Source: Apostichopus japonicus (Eukaryota; Echinodermata; Holothuroidea; Aspidochirotida; Stichopodidae). Taken from it: a stretch of 64,000 bases of DNA. The notes under the pieces are model-generated. The model was not told the origin of the DNA, did no database searches, and saw only the letters and a list, made by a program, of their open reading frames with translations. The stretch is taken from assembly GCF_037975245.1 (NCBI RefSeq), contig NC_092568.1:20305001-20369000 (forward strand), written 5' to 3'. Below are positions 9,682 through 21,299 of this stretch, one piece after another (position 1 is the stretch's first letter; each line of letters starts with the position of its first letter). The position numbers and the translations under genes are program-made.

Positions 9682-12157
9682 GAGATGAAGTGAGTTGATC
9701 TGTTCCATCAACTAATTGGAGGTCCTGCAGACTCGGTACAACCGATGACGATTCGGTACCCTCACTTTCTGCCGGTTCCAAAAACGTGGGAAGCTCAGGA
9801 CCACTCTGAAAAAACTCTGTCAACATACTTGTGATTTTTTCCTCCGGTAACCTACGTGACAGAGTGTACAGATTCCCATCAATGACCCTCTGAAATGTAT
9901 GAAGTTTGCTCATCGGCCAGGAAGTGGGGCGATTCCTTACCTTGAGACCGATATTCACGGTCTGAGTGGATTTGCACTTCGATGTCGACTTCTCATAATA
10001 TTTGCGAACTTGGAGGATGTTCTCCAGGGCTATCTGAACTTGTCTGGTGGGGATCAGGTTTGATTTCTGTGGGTTACCAAGGTACTTGCCTTTATGGCTA
10101 CCCCTTGATGGAAAGTCTCTCCTAAATGTCTGAGTGGAAACATTCCTCTGGACTTCGTTGACTATCCCTAACGTATCTGTGACGACGATCCTGATGTCCA
10201 TCTCACGAGGGTCGACTTCGTCTGTAGCTGAAATGTGGTTCCGACCTTTCGAATGAATTTTCTGTAACTTCGTACCAGATGTTCTGCTTGGACTTCCCCT
10301 GTGATTCCATGTCGGTGAATATCTGTACATTGACCCTCTGGTGGAGCTTGGTCCCTGCGAGTTGTTGTGGTTTGGTGACCCTCCGTCCCACTGCTCTTTG
10401 CTGAGTGTCTCCGCGATATGATTTCCAGCAGTCTTACTTGATATCTTGTACACCTTTCCATCAAAGACCCCGACCTGATACGGTCGTCTGTTCAGCCAAC
10501 CCCCACGAGCATCCTTCCTTTTCGTATTTTTCAAACTGACTCTGAAGGGGCCAAATTTTGATTTCTTTACCTTGTTATGGATACCAATATTGAACATGAG
10601 AAGGTCTTTCCTAAGCCTCTCTCTAAGTTCTTCCATGGACAGTTCGTCATCGCCAGAAGGTGAGAAGCTACCGTTATCTTCACCAGTTTTGGCACTCCTA
10701 TTAGCTTCCGTCTTTCTCAGCAGTCGAAGATAGAGGGCCCTTCCTCCTCTCACACTTCCTGCAGGTTGAGACCTCCGGGGTGGCTTTGGAGGTGCCCGTT
10801 TCCCTGTACTGCTACGTGAGCTGTAACTCTGTGCAATTGGGGAATTTCTCAACAGTTTAACATTGTCAGAGTCATGATCAACGTCTGATGATGAACCTTC
10901 AGATTTTGAAGACCTACCAAAATTTGTGATCTTCTGGAGCATCTTATCGTCTGCTTGGGACCTCAAGGAACCAACTTCCTCATATGGATGATCAGGAAGG
11001 AGAGGACCATGTGATGAAGATCTCTTTCTCCTTGCATCTGATTGTTCCTGTGATGAGTCACCAATTGCCTCACTCTGATGATGAACAACTGCGGTGGTAG
11101 TAAAAGTTGATTTTCCATGCTCGACGGCACTACCAACGTCATTCCTATCTAGATTCAAAGAACCTCCTTGGTTTCTTGAAGATTGTGCCTCGACAGCACT
11201 ACCAACGTCATTCCTATCTAGAATCAAAGAATTTCGTTGCTTTCTGAAAGATTGTGCATTTGTTTCACTCTTTGTTCCATTTGCATATAACTTATTAGCA
11301 CTCGACTTAAACTCTGAACCTTCATTAGTATGGTGGGCCATTGTATCGGTGTTATCCTTAATACTGTTTGAGGTCATACTGCCATGAAACCGATCACAAG
11401 GCGACGGACCAGCCGTGCGTAGCCCTTCATGGCCCCCATTTGTTCCCCTTTGCTTTGCCCCATGTCCTATAGTAACCCCTCTACCTTTACCATGTCTCTT
11501 TGCATCTAAATTGCTGTCGTTTCCTAAGTGAGTCCTCTCATCTGAAAATGTATTTCTTTTCCTGAACTCTTGCTGAATCAAAGTTTGAAATGAACCTGGC
11601 AAATTTACCTGGGGTGACTCTTGTTTCTTTCTCTCCATCTCAAAAGGCGGTCTTGCTGCTATCTGTCTTTCTAACTTCACATTCCTCCTTGTGTCATCAA
11701 GGTTGTCATATTTCATATCGTTCGAGACACCAGTTCTTTTCCCCTTATCCGTGCGATTTGTGTCAGAGTGATTATATTTGCTGGGTTCACCGTTGCCCTT
11801 AGAAATAGCTGCCGATGCAAACTCAACTTGCCTTGTCTCTCCTTCCTCCAACGACTTCTTCATGTTGGTTCCCTCGTCACTCTTCCTCACCACAGGAATG
11901 GATGTTGCCTCTTCCACACTTTGTTCTTTACCGACGATACTTGTTTGCTTATTTGACTTGTCTTGAGGTTGATGTAATGTTGCCTTTCTGTCAGTGGATT
12001 GAACTATGCCCTTAGGTTCCTCCCTTTGGGAATTACTGTGCAAAGTATCATCTTCAGCGATGTGTTCTTGTGAATCTTGGCCACCATTTTCTCGATTCAT
12101 AGAGAACCTTCCATTGAAGGTCGTTTCCTCTTGGACAGGCACCACTTGATTTTCCAT
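9682..12157 (-). CDS. Large 5' coding exon: 825-residue disordered Ser/Arg/Lys-rich protein
   Basis: The ATG at 12157 sits in a strong context (A at -3, G at +4) with an in-frame TGA 15 nt upstream. The frame stays open for 825 codons to a donor, TCTC then GTGAGT at 9681, in phase 1. Features: low-complexity polar N-terminal half; a direct 20-residue-type duplication (SLILDRNDVGSAVE / SLNLDRNDVGSAVE); a proline-rich SH3-ligand-like KRAPPKPPRR near residue 460; two related short motifs (VGVFDGKVYKISS, QRVIDGNLYTLSR); and two STQT motifs (NVSTQTF, CKSTQTV), recalled by SCQTDF in the exon at 1805-2039. No known family was recognised. The phase-1 end allows it to be an alternative first exon of the synaptotagmin-14/16-like locus. 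Read without splicing it would end three codons later at 9671. Confidence 0.75.
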
Positions 12158-12815
12158 CTTTCTCTCCCAAATTCAATCAAAACTCTTCACAACTGCATTT
12201 GCAACTTTCACAACCATTTGGTTATCACCTGTCTGTGAGAGCCAGACATTCCCAAACATCCATCTTTCAAAGTTGAAAGACCAAAACTCATACATGTTAC
12301 AAAAGATGCAGAGAGAACAACTCCCCAAAAATATGCTTCCCCATTAAAAAGAGTTACATGCCAAAAGAAGTAAGCAGTTTACAATGATCCAATTGCCAAT
12401 ATCTGATCCAATGATCCATTATCTGGTGGGGTGTAGTCCTCCAATCTTCCTCGGACTATCGATATCTATTAATCCATAATTGGATACTTCAGCGATGATT
12501 AATACATGGCTGCCGTTGGAAATGTTCCTCACGGCGATAATTAAAGTACACATTATCGTATACGTACATGGCATATGATGAATACCATGACAAACAGACA
12601 ATTATAGCCATGGAAACTTTTAATCGGTGATCATGAGAAAGAATGGCCTTGGTGATTTAATTGATTTCTAAGAGCTGTCAGATTTGGCATCTCAGCAAAG
12701 GACAGCTTATATCAATGTTGATACAGTCGTCATAATAGAGGCTTCCTACGTAAAAACCTGAATGGAAATCATTAAATGATCAAAATGTGCTACTGCACTA
12801 AATACCGACTGTTCT
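12158..12815. other. Upstream region of the 825-residue exon
   Basis: This is the presumptive 5' UTR and promoter side of the minus-strand exon at 12157. No core promoter element is clear. No exon is seen. Confidence 0.35.
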
Positions 12816-12820
12816 GGAGG

Positions 12821-13155
12821 GTCAAAGGATATAACAGGGGATAATGAGAAACATCAGAATTCTCAGAAAAGACAAAAAAAAATTTTAAATAATATTACAA
12901 TACATCTTCTCAGAAAGAAAATTTGTCCAGTCAAAGGATATAACAGGGGATGAGAAACATGAGAATTCTCAGAAAAGACAATTTTTTTATTGTTTTATCA
13001 TATTACAATACATCTTCTCAGAAAGAAAAGTTGTCCAAGCAAAGGATATAACAGGGGATGAGAAACATGAGAATTCTCAGAAAAAACAATTTTTTAAATT
13101 TTTTTTCTATAATATTACAATACATCTTCTCTGAAAGAAAAGTTGTCCAGTCATT
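12821..13155. repeat. Tandem repeat, period about 109 bp, three copies
   Basis: Copies begin near 12821, 12930 and 13038 with caaaggatataacagggga, each followed by gaattctcagaaaa and an A/T run and then tacaatacatcttctc. Confidence 0.85.
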
Positions 13156-14497
13156 TAATCATGTACCTAGAATACACATTGATCATTCACACTTTCTGGA
13201 AACTGTATACACTAGTAACACTACTAAGTTGTAATTTGTGTAACTCCGAAAAAGACATGTTCTATTTTCACATAGTTAGATGCTGTCTCGATGTAGCTAC
13301 TAAATGGACATATCGGTGATCAAAACAACATGGCTGCCACTAATATACAGCTTATTATCTGCGATACAAACAAAAACAAATTGAAACGTGATACTTCTAT
13401 ATGTCATTGACAAATTGCACAAAAGTGTGGTTTCCACTCAGGATACCCCTGTTCTGTTCCTCACCCCTCCCTCTCTTAATTCCCATTCTTCTTGTCTACC
13501 GTGATATTTACTGTGAGCCAGAAACTATACATGTTGTTGACAGAAATTTTAGACCGTACTTAATTACGGTACGTATCTGACTGGTAATAACTCTATAGCA
13601 GTGAAAGGTATTATTGTTGAGCGGCCCCTAGTTCAAAAAATAAACAAAATCTTTTTACAGTGGAGACAAAGGAACTAGATACCCAAATACCAAATTCAAC
13701 CAGGCGTAACTAACAGGAAAGCGACTGATGGTTAGAACGATAATTTAGTGAAGGCTGCGTTGTCGCGAGGTGAACTTGAATAAACCATAAAATATTATAT
13801 AAGTTATTCCAGTCCACAACTTACTCCAATATACAAAACTATTGCAAGTCATTTGTAGTGTAATGGCCAAATCAGAATATTTAGCTTACAGCCTGGAAAC
13901 TTCATAAGTACCAAACATGGTATATAGGCCTATGGAAGTGTCTTATATTCTGAAAGTGTCCGGTGACAAAGTACCTAGGGGGAAAAGTTAGCTTTCAGAA
14001 ATTAAAAATGGATCGGAGTACATATGAAAGGGAGGCAGTTGGAATGCACCTCAGAGACAATGGTTGCGGACAAATGTCCTCCACACCTCGACCATATGGA
14101 TAGGCTATTCAATAATACTAGCAATCCAGTCCAAAGCATACACCTATAATATAGGTGTACTAAATGGTTGCTTACATATAGTCAAAGTAGGCCTTTAGCA
14201 TTTGCTGTTACCTACCAGTAAATTACAAACAATGGGGAAACCATTATATATTTATGTTCATTAAAACTCTTTCAGTGGTCCTTTATCTGACAAAGAGCAC
14301 CAACTGTTCGAGTTTTAGAGTCACAGCAAAAATTAAAACTATGTGAACATACAAGAATATCAATTTCCCTGATCAGTATAATATTGTAAAGTATTTTGCT
14401 TTTGGAATACAGAATAATTGACACTGTCATTATTGTGTACATGCTTCTAGTAGCATGGTTCTCCATGCTGATCCATTAATCCTGATTCCTGCTTTAT
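13156..14497. other. Non-coding stretch
   Basis: No exon or organised repeat is supported on either strand. Confidence 0.45.
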
Positions 14498-14686
14498 AAG
14501 CTCTTATTACATGTTGAAAGCTCTTATTACATGATGAAAGCTCTTATTACATGATGAAAGCTCTCATTACATGATGAAAGCTCTTATTACATGATGAAAG
14601 CTCTTATTACATGATCAAAGCTCTCATTACATGATGAAAGCTCTCATTACATGATGAAAGCTCTTATTACATGATCAAAGCTCTCA
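14498..14686. repeat. 20-bp minisatellite, nine copies plus a partial
   Basis: The unit aagctcttattacatgatga is repeated head to tail without spacers, with c/t and g/c variants at two positions. The absence of spacers rules out a CRISPR array. Confidence 0.95.
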
Positions 14687-14689
14687 AGG

Positions 14690-15730
14690 AGCGGTATTTG
14701 AGGGGTAGTTGTTGATAATCCTAATATTGAACCATTTTGGTCTCTGATTAGTCAAGAATTCTTTACTTTGACCAGACTGGTTTTTCCCTCCTTTGTCAGC
14801 TACGGACTGGTAAAAGGCTGAATGGTTCAAAAGCATGAGCTTAGTGTAAGGGCAAAGACAGTCTTTATTTTTTTCAACCATGCTCAGTCTGCAAATCAGT
14901 CTGATAGATATGTGTCTGTTTGTGTTGTCACAAACGGTGTGGAAGGGATGGCCAGAGGGCAGAACGTATAAATGGGGAAGCAACTGACATGATTCCAACC
15001 AATGCATCAATGCATGGAACAATACAAATCAGAACACAAGAACAGATTTTTGAAATTTTTAAGTCAAGGTAGAATTGAAAAGGAATATATACAACAATGA
15101 TCCTTTGAGATTAGCAGATCATAAGACCAAAAATATCTTTCTGATTGTTGACAGCAAGCAGGATAAAACTTAGACTAAAAGTGAATCCTCTTGTGACATA
15201 AGACTCTAAGCAGAGAATTTCTTACTTACAAATTACTTGGTGTGTGTCTCATAGATACAAAAAAATAATTGATTTTTACTGCAAATATCAGATCTATCTT
15301 TAATACCATAGTAAATCTAATAAGAAGCAAAAGGCAACACAGCACTGCAAACACGGAAAACCTGATTGGAAGGAAGGGTAGTCAAGGAGAGAGACCATTA
15401 TAGGACACTAGGAAGGATTCGTAATATCTTGAAATCAAAGAAAACCTTGAAGAACTGCACAAAAATCGGAAAAGGAGAATGGGGTGGTGAGGTTGCCAGA
15501 GTGTGATAGGACAGGTAGGAAGAAACAGATCATAGGAGTCGGGATTTTAACATCGTTTTAAAGGAATTAAAATGACAATGAAAATCCACAGCACGGTGCA
15601 AAATCTGGGAGAAAATTGGCAAATTGTGGCTTTCTCTGAGAGAGAATATTGTTCAAAGTAGACATTGCGGAAGTGGAGTTAGATACGTCACCACAGAATG
15701 CAAAACTTGTTGACACCAGTCGAATGGTCT
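14690..15730. other. Non-coding stretch, probably intron
   Basis: No convincing exon is seen. The minus-strand ORF around 14684-15022 has no splice support. Confidence 0.4.
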
Positions 15731-15733
15731 TAC

Positions 15734-16078
15734 CTTCTGTAGTATTCGCTTTACCCTCTTCCTCCTCCTCCTCTCCCTCCACTTTGCCTCTTTCCTTTCC
15801 CTCAATTTTAATCCCATCAATCCCATTTACAAATTCCCTTTTCATCAGAGGTTCGTCCTCATTGTCAAACAAGTCATCGTTACAATAATCTTCCAGAGAT
15901 TCAAACTGGGGAATCTCCAACTGAATGTCAATTGGAGGAACCTCTCGCATGTTTGGGAATGGAGGGAGGGAGCCCTCGCTGTCAGAGGGTGCCAGCATTT
16001 CATCCTCGTCGATGTAATTAACATCGTGGACGATGTAACCGTCCTCATTCATCTCCCCTCCGTCGTGTTCCAATTCCT
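15734..16078 (-). CDS. Synaptotagmin-14/16-like gene: acidic cytoplasmic linker exon
   Basis: The acceptor is ...aaaaaaacag before 16078 and the donor is GAAG then GTAAGA at 15733. The 345-nt exon is phase 1 to phase 1 and encodes EELEHDGGEMNEDGYIVHDV, then DEDEMLAPSDSEGSLPPF, a hydrophobic/acidic mix and a Glu run (GEEEEEEGK). Such an acidic, disordered stretch fits the linker between the membrane anchor and the C2 domains of synaptotagmin-14-type proteins. Sequence identity to vertebrate linkers is not evident. It is in frame with the exon at 23432-23572. The acceptor polypyrimidine tract is poor, which is the main doubt. Confidence 0.6.
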
Positions 16079-16079
16079 C

Positions 16080-18275
16080 TGTTTTTTTGTGGTAGGCATG
16101 CAGTAATCATAATGACAAATAATTATCACCTCCATGTTCGTTAATAAAAAAATGTTCAAACATGCAGAGTTAAGCCACCAACACATTCAAATATTTAATG
16201 AACTCAAAGGCGACGTTGCTTCGGCATCCACTTTGACACAGATACAACAGCTTTCAAAGAGAGCAGTTATGTTGGCTTTTGTAAGGTGTTTGAAAAATTT
16301 GTTTGCCATAGATGTGTAAATATACTTAAAAATTCTGTGTACTTAACCTGAAATGTTTCCTTTTGTGTTGAGCCAAGTTGACAAACTTGCTCGTACTATG
16401 GCAATGGCTTTGTGGTGAAATGGCAGGTTTATATTCAGTTTTGAAGGCAGATCTGAACTTTTCACCTTATAAAATACTACCCTTCGTGTGTGAAGAACTT
16501 GCGACACAACTTTGGACTAATATAGCAATTTGACCATTTTGTTTAATATTTTGTGATACATTGTGATACTGGAAAAATTATTCCACCGGGTTTATATTGT
16601 AATGGAACCATTTATGTGGGTCTCAAAAGCATGTTACAGAGATCGCAAAAACGTCAAATCGCAAAAACATAGCGAATAACAAAATTTCTATACATATCTT
16701 GCAAAATAAATCTGCAATTTGGATTGGAATGTAACATATTTAACGTCTGACCAAAACATTTAATAATTACACAAAATTTAGCCCTTAATTATTAAAGAGA
16801 TCTATGCTATAATAACTCCTTTCAACATGTTCTATTGCACACTTTCAAATGTTAGATAACAGCTCAAACCTTTTAAACCTTGATACAGAATGTATTGCTT
16901 GTGTATGCTATTCAGCATATATATATAAATATGTACCTGAACAGCAGAACCTCTCATATTTCAAGTAGCCAAATAATAATTGCAAGGCATGGCGAGGCTT
17001 TGTTGTGAATGCTACACAAGTTAGTGCATTTTAAATAAATCTTCTTAAAATCTTGCTTTATTGAACACTCATAACAAAATCACAGCATAACTTACCTGCC
17101 GATGTATAAGAATTTCACTTAGACCTATTCTAAAAAGTACATCTCAGCATCTAGCGATTGACCATAGCAAACAAGGACATATTCGATAGTCTTGTTTTGA
17201 ATATGTAGAAGTCACAGAAAATATTGAGGAAAGTCATTTCAGAATTATTAGAACATGCAAGGGGGACGGGTCATGAAGTCAAAGGATGGGTCTATTTGTT
17301 ATGGTTTCCCTGCAGCTTTAAGATCTCTACTATTCCCCACTAATTAAGATCTTTCAAAAACATCAATGATTGTTAAAGATTAATTATGTCAGCAGATGAA
17401 ACAACTGTAGGGAACTACCACATACAAGTTTGGAAAGGGGGGGGAAAATCCTGACAAGAGGGACAAGTCAGTCACACAAATAAAGTGTCCCATGATCCAT
17501 CTTTGATTATAGCATGTATGAAATGGCACTAGCAGCTCCATATGAGTGCAGTTTAAGGGTTTTATAGAATCTACCGTAAATAATATACCCTGGGTGCACA
17601 GATTAAATGCAGAATAAAACACCCAATCCCCATTTTTTCCTCAAACATTTTCTAGCGTAAACATACTATCTATGTGAAACGGAGCTAGCAGCTCCATACA
17701 ACTGCAATATAAGTGTTAATGGAATTTCATGAAAGACAAAGATGAACAGGTTACATGTGCACTACAATAAAATGAGGTTTGTAGGAGGACAATACTAGTA
17801 ATTAGTTAATGTCATTAAAGCACAACAGCAGATCTACAACTAACTACATCCCCTTTTTAGCACTTTGTATTTAAACCAGCAGGCATTCGTTTGTTTTGCT
17901 TGCAAACAGAAATTGCATGCATTTCATCTTTTCTACTTTCAAATAATGTTTCAAACATTACATCTACAAGCAACTGAAAGATTTTGAAACCATTTTGCTT
18001 GGTTTTGGAAGTTAATTTTCTTACACTACAATGAAACTTTCTCTTCTAAAACTTTTTTTTTTCCATGCTTAATGCTATATAATTAATTGCATGTTTAAAA
18101 GCTGTATTTTGCATTGGTAGAAACTGTTCATAGTATTTTTGAAGTGTTATGACAATCAGTGAGCTAACTACACTAGTAATATGAAGTATTCATAAAATAT
18201 TGTCAGCAAAAATTTAGGTCACAAAAACTTTGCTCTCCTTTGTAAACCTCGGAAATAAATGAAAATTTGTTGTCA
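16080..18275. other. Intron-like stretch
   Basis: No exon is supported. AT-rich sequence with a short (TA)n near 16915-16930. This is part of the intron between the 16.0 kb and 23.5 kb exons if those are spliced directly. Confidence 0.4.
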
Positions 18276-18277
18276 TT

Positions 18278-18640
18278 CCTGATACATGGTTTGTAGAATG
18301 ACACACTTAATTAAAGTAACTAAACCTGACTGTGACAAAATTACTATGGTCATTGAGAGAGATATGGTATAGCCCCCTCTATTTGCTTTGACTTGCAGGG
18401 TATCGATAACTGTTGTTTGTTTTACTTCTCTGTTTTCTGTTTCTGTCCGTTTTTTTTGTTTGCTTCCTAATACATGGTTCGTAGAATGACACATCAATTA
18501 AAGTAATATAAACCTGACTGTGACAAAATACCTATAGGTCATTTAGAGAGATATGGTATAGCCCCCTCTATTTTGCTCTGACTTGCAGGGTATCGATAAC
18601 TGTTTTTTTTTTTACTTCTCTGCTGTTTTCTGTTATGTCG
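18278..18640. repeat. Tandem duplication, period about 188 bp, two copies
   Basis: cctgatacatggtttgtag at 18278 recurs as cctaatacatggttcgtag at 18466. The same downstream blocks follow: acctgactgtgacaaaat, gatatggtatagccccctct and agggtatcgataactgtt. Confidence 0.85.
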
Positions 18641-19427
18641 TGATTGCTTCGTTGGTCTTGTTTAAGCATGCAAGTGTTCATCCCGAGAACCTTATCTTAT
18701 CAAATTACAAGTTATATCAGTTTTATTTTCTAACAAGTGAAATGGTAGAATTGTCAGGCATTCATAGGAGTATATTAAAATGAAAATGAATTCAGGATGG
18801 AAATGGTTGGAAACCGAACATCAATTTTTTTGGGGCAAATTCTTTCAATGCCACAATTAAGCTATTCACACAGAGAGACAGATTGACAAACAGACATTCA
18901 AAATCTAGTCTAAAAGTCTAAAACAATACTTGTAAGAGTTTAATAGTGTGGGAAAGTAATCAAGAGACAGATGAAGGAATTTCAGCAAATAAAGTCAGAA
19001 TGTAAAGACACCAGAGAGAGTGAGAGAGAAACTTTTCATTTTAAATTTGCACTTGAACCTACTTTCCTTGTGGCACTTCTTAATGGTTTTTCACCTCTTC
19101 ATTTTCAATACAATTATTTTTTTTCCATTGGTTATCTTATCACAGTTGTTAGAATGTTATAAATGGAATTGTAAGTAGAAGTTTTCTAATTGGCAATAGA
19201 AATGGAGTTGTGAGCAACTTGAGAGAAAGAGAAGTTTGTGAGAAATTAATGAACTTTAAAATGGAAAGTTACCTAAGGTTTTCATTGGACCAGTTGAACC
19301 ATACTTCGAACCTGAAAATTAATAAAATTGTGCTCCAAATATTGTATGTTACTTCTTCCACAGAATTTTTGAAAAGTAACTCTATACCTTTGAAGCATTC
19401 TCGAGACTGCGGAAAGTAAGACCTAAA

Positions 19428-19690
19428 CTTTGTGAAGCAATATTGTCAGATATGCTAACATGTCCAAAAATTGCCACTTCTCATTTGCTTATTGATAAAC
19501 TTTTATTATTTCCATTTGCTGTGCAATCAGATATAAACTGTGTGAAGCAATATTGTCAGAGAAGCCAACATGTCCAAATGTTGCCACTTCTCATTCGCTA
19601 AATGTTAAACTATTATTATTTCCTTTTGTTGTGCAATCAAATATAAACTGTGTGAAGCAATGTCAGATATGATGACATGTACAAAAATTT
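19428..19690. repeat. Tandem repeat, period about 108 bp, two and a half copies
   Basis: tgtgaagcaatattgtcaga occurs near 19431 and 19540. A third, shortened copy (tgtgaagcaatgtcagat) lies near 19650. Between them are the shared acatgtccaaa and gttgccacttctcatt blocks. Confidence 0.8.
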
Positions 19691-19932
19691 TCCTTTGCAC
19701 CTCCACACCTCTCATTTGAAAAATTCTTCATCTGCCTGTAACCTGTCCATAAAGGATGTGTATTACCAATATTATCAGCAACTGCAGTGTATTTGGTATG
19801 AACACAAAACATGGATGCAGTAAATTAATCTTGTAAGTGTAACAATATATATATATAAGAATTGAATGTGTAGCAAGTGGTATGACAGATATATAGTAAA
19901 TCAATAAAGAATAACACACCAGAAAAATTCCA

Positions 19933-19975
19933 CTTCACGACCGGTTTCGTCATTTTGGGACTCATCAGGCGAAAG
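19933..19975 (-). ncRNA. Hammerhead ribozyme, type I, slightly degraded copy
   Basis: On the minus strand the order is stem I, CTGATGA, stem II GTCC-CAAAA-TGAC, GAA, ACCGGT, C, then the GTGAAG side of stem I. All catalytic core residues are intact. Stem II has one C-U mismatch next to the loop and stem I one extra wobble, so activity may be lowered. Upstream on the same strand is a remnant tRNA-like B box (ggtttgattcc). Confidence 0.8.
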
Positions 19976-20011
19976 TAGGAATCAAACCCTGGATCTTCGT
20001 GTAAAGAATAC

Positions 20012-20053
20012 CTTCGCCTGATGAGTCCCAAAAGGACGAAACCGGTCGTGAAG
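20012..20053 (+). ncRNA. Hammerhead ribozyme, type I, intact consensus
   Basis: The parts are CTTCGC (stem I), CTGATGA, GTCC-CAAAA-GGAC (stem II, 4 bp), GAA, ACCGGT (stem III, palindromic with no loop), cleavage-site C at 20047, and GTGAAG (stem I return, six pairs with one G-U). Every invariant core base of the hammerhead is present. With a 3-bp loop-less stem III, cleavage is expected mainly as a dimer, as in the minimal type I hammerheads known from animal retroelements. Confidence 0.9.
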
Positions 20054-20299
20054 TGGAATTTTTCTGGTGTGTTATTCTTTATTGATTTACTATATATCTG
20101 TCATACCACTTGCTACACATTCAATTCTTATTTACGGCTTGGCTTGCCTATAAAGAGTGGTTATTCTGTGTAACATTGTGTAAAAAATTGTCAGACTCAA
20201 AGCGCCAGGGGTGCATTCTGTACAATCATAATACTTGTGTAATACGCCCTTAATGACAGTTAGTCAAAGCCAATTTATACGCTTTAACACATCAGTAGA

Positions 20300-20441
20300 A
20301 TCACTGTGGTCGAGTGGTACAGGCTTAGGTTCGTGACACGAAGATCCAGGGTTCGATTCCTACCTTCGCCTGATGAGTCCCAAAAGGACGAAACCGGTCG
20401 TGAAGTGGAATTTTTCTGGTGTGTTATTCTTTATTGATTTA

Positions 20442-20445
<4 letters not shown>
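20300..20445 (+). mobile_element. tRNA-derived SINE carrying a hammerhead ribozyme
   Basis: The 5' part is tRNA-like: A box TGGTCGAGTGG at 20307-20317 and B box GGTTCGATTCC at 20350-20360. The hammerhead follows immediately at 20364-20405, and then a short tail (ggaatttttctggtgtgtta ... tttattgatttac) shared by all three copies. It is bounded by a (TA)n microsatellite on the right. The A/B boxes imply RNA polymerase III transcription. The unit is only about 140 bp. The layout (Pol III promoter plus hammerhead) resembles Schistosoma Sm-alpha elements; relatedness is inference. Confidence 0.8.
20364..20405 (+). ncRNA. Hammerhead ribozyme in the tRNA-SINE, intact consensus
   Basis: The core is identical to that at 20012-20053: stem I CTTCGC/GTGAAG, CTGATGA, stem II GTCC/GGAC with loop CAAAA, GAA, palindromic ACCGGT stem III and cleavage after C at 20399. 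Four bases separate its start from the B box, so ribozyme and tRNA-like promoter form one transcript unit. Confidence 0.92.

Positions 20446-20476
<31 letters not shown>
20446..20476. repeat. (TA)n microsatellite
   Basis: A dinucleotide run directly at the 3' end of the hammerhead SINE, consistent with a simple-repeat tail. Confidence 0.9.
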
Positions 20477-20479
<3 letters not shown>

Positions 20480-21299
20480 TTGTGGGTGATGGGTGCATCA
20501 GATCTAAACGTATTTATATATACTGTGCCAGTTTCTCAGCAGCTCCCTGATCATTGGGCAATAATGCAGATTCTAGTTTGATAAAAGCAATAACATTTTC
20601 ATAGAAATCTCACATATACACACACACAAAAAAAATTAGAAACCTCCCACCCCAAGTATCTCTCCTCAATGATCTAATTAATGGTGTTAGTTGGACCCTC
20701 CACAATGTCTCAAACTACTTTGGAATAGGTGCTATATACAGATATATAGGGAATATTTGCATGCATTATTGGTGATGATGCATGATATATAAATATTACT
20801 CTGTGTAAAAAAGATGTTTTTGATTGATTAAATTATTTTCTTTGTTTTTTTTGGGGGGGAGGGATTCAAAACAAAAAATCCTGTTGTAGTATTTTAGATG
20901 TAAGAAGCCAACTATAACTTAGTTTAACTTCTGAGCAGGTTAATTATTCGATACAAAACCCAAACCTACTCTTGGCATGCTCTGATTGCCCCCTTCATGC
21001 TATAAGCAAAATAAATCAGCTGGAATATCAAACCTGTTAAAAACACTGACTGCAAAGCTTGATAGCCTAGAGTATGAAGTAATATGAAGAGTAGATGTCA
21101 AAGGTGTTGTATTACAATAAAGTAGCCATATTCCACTTAAATCTGACAAATACAGTTGTTATCATGTGCTAGCTTTTTATGTTAAGATCACAACAAAACC
21201 TAAGGAAGTCTACTACTTTTCAAATCCAACATCAACACCTGGCCTAGTGTTAAAGGCCCACAGCATAGTAGATGTAGAAAATTTACTAAAGATACTATT

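Larger units (their letters stand above)
19858..20130. repeat. Large inverted repeat, arms about 115 bp, built from two ribozyme elements
   Basis: The left arm (19858-19972) is the reverse complement of the right arm (20015-20130) with only a few mismatches. The arms hold the hammerhead and the 3' tail of the same element in head-to-head orientation, separated by about 40 bp that include a tRNA 3'-half remnant. Confidence 0.85.

Noticed and set aside
14498-14686. CRISPR-like array
   Set aside because: 20-bp units abut without spacers in a eukaryotic genome; a minisatellite.
20300-20362. Functional tRNA gene
   Set aside because: The boxes are good, but acceptor and anticodon stems do not close as a standard tRNA and the sequence runs straight into the ribozyme.
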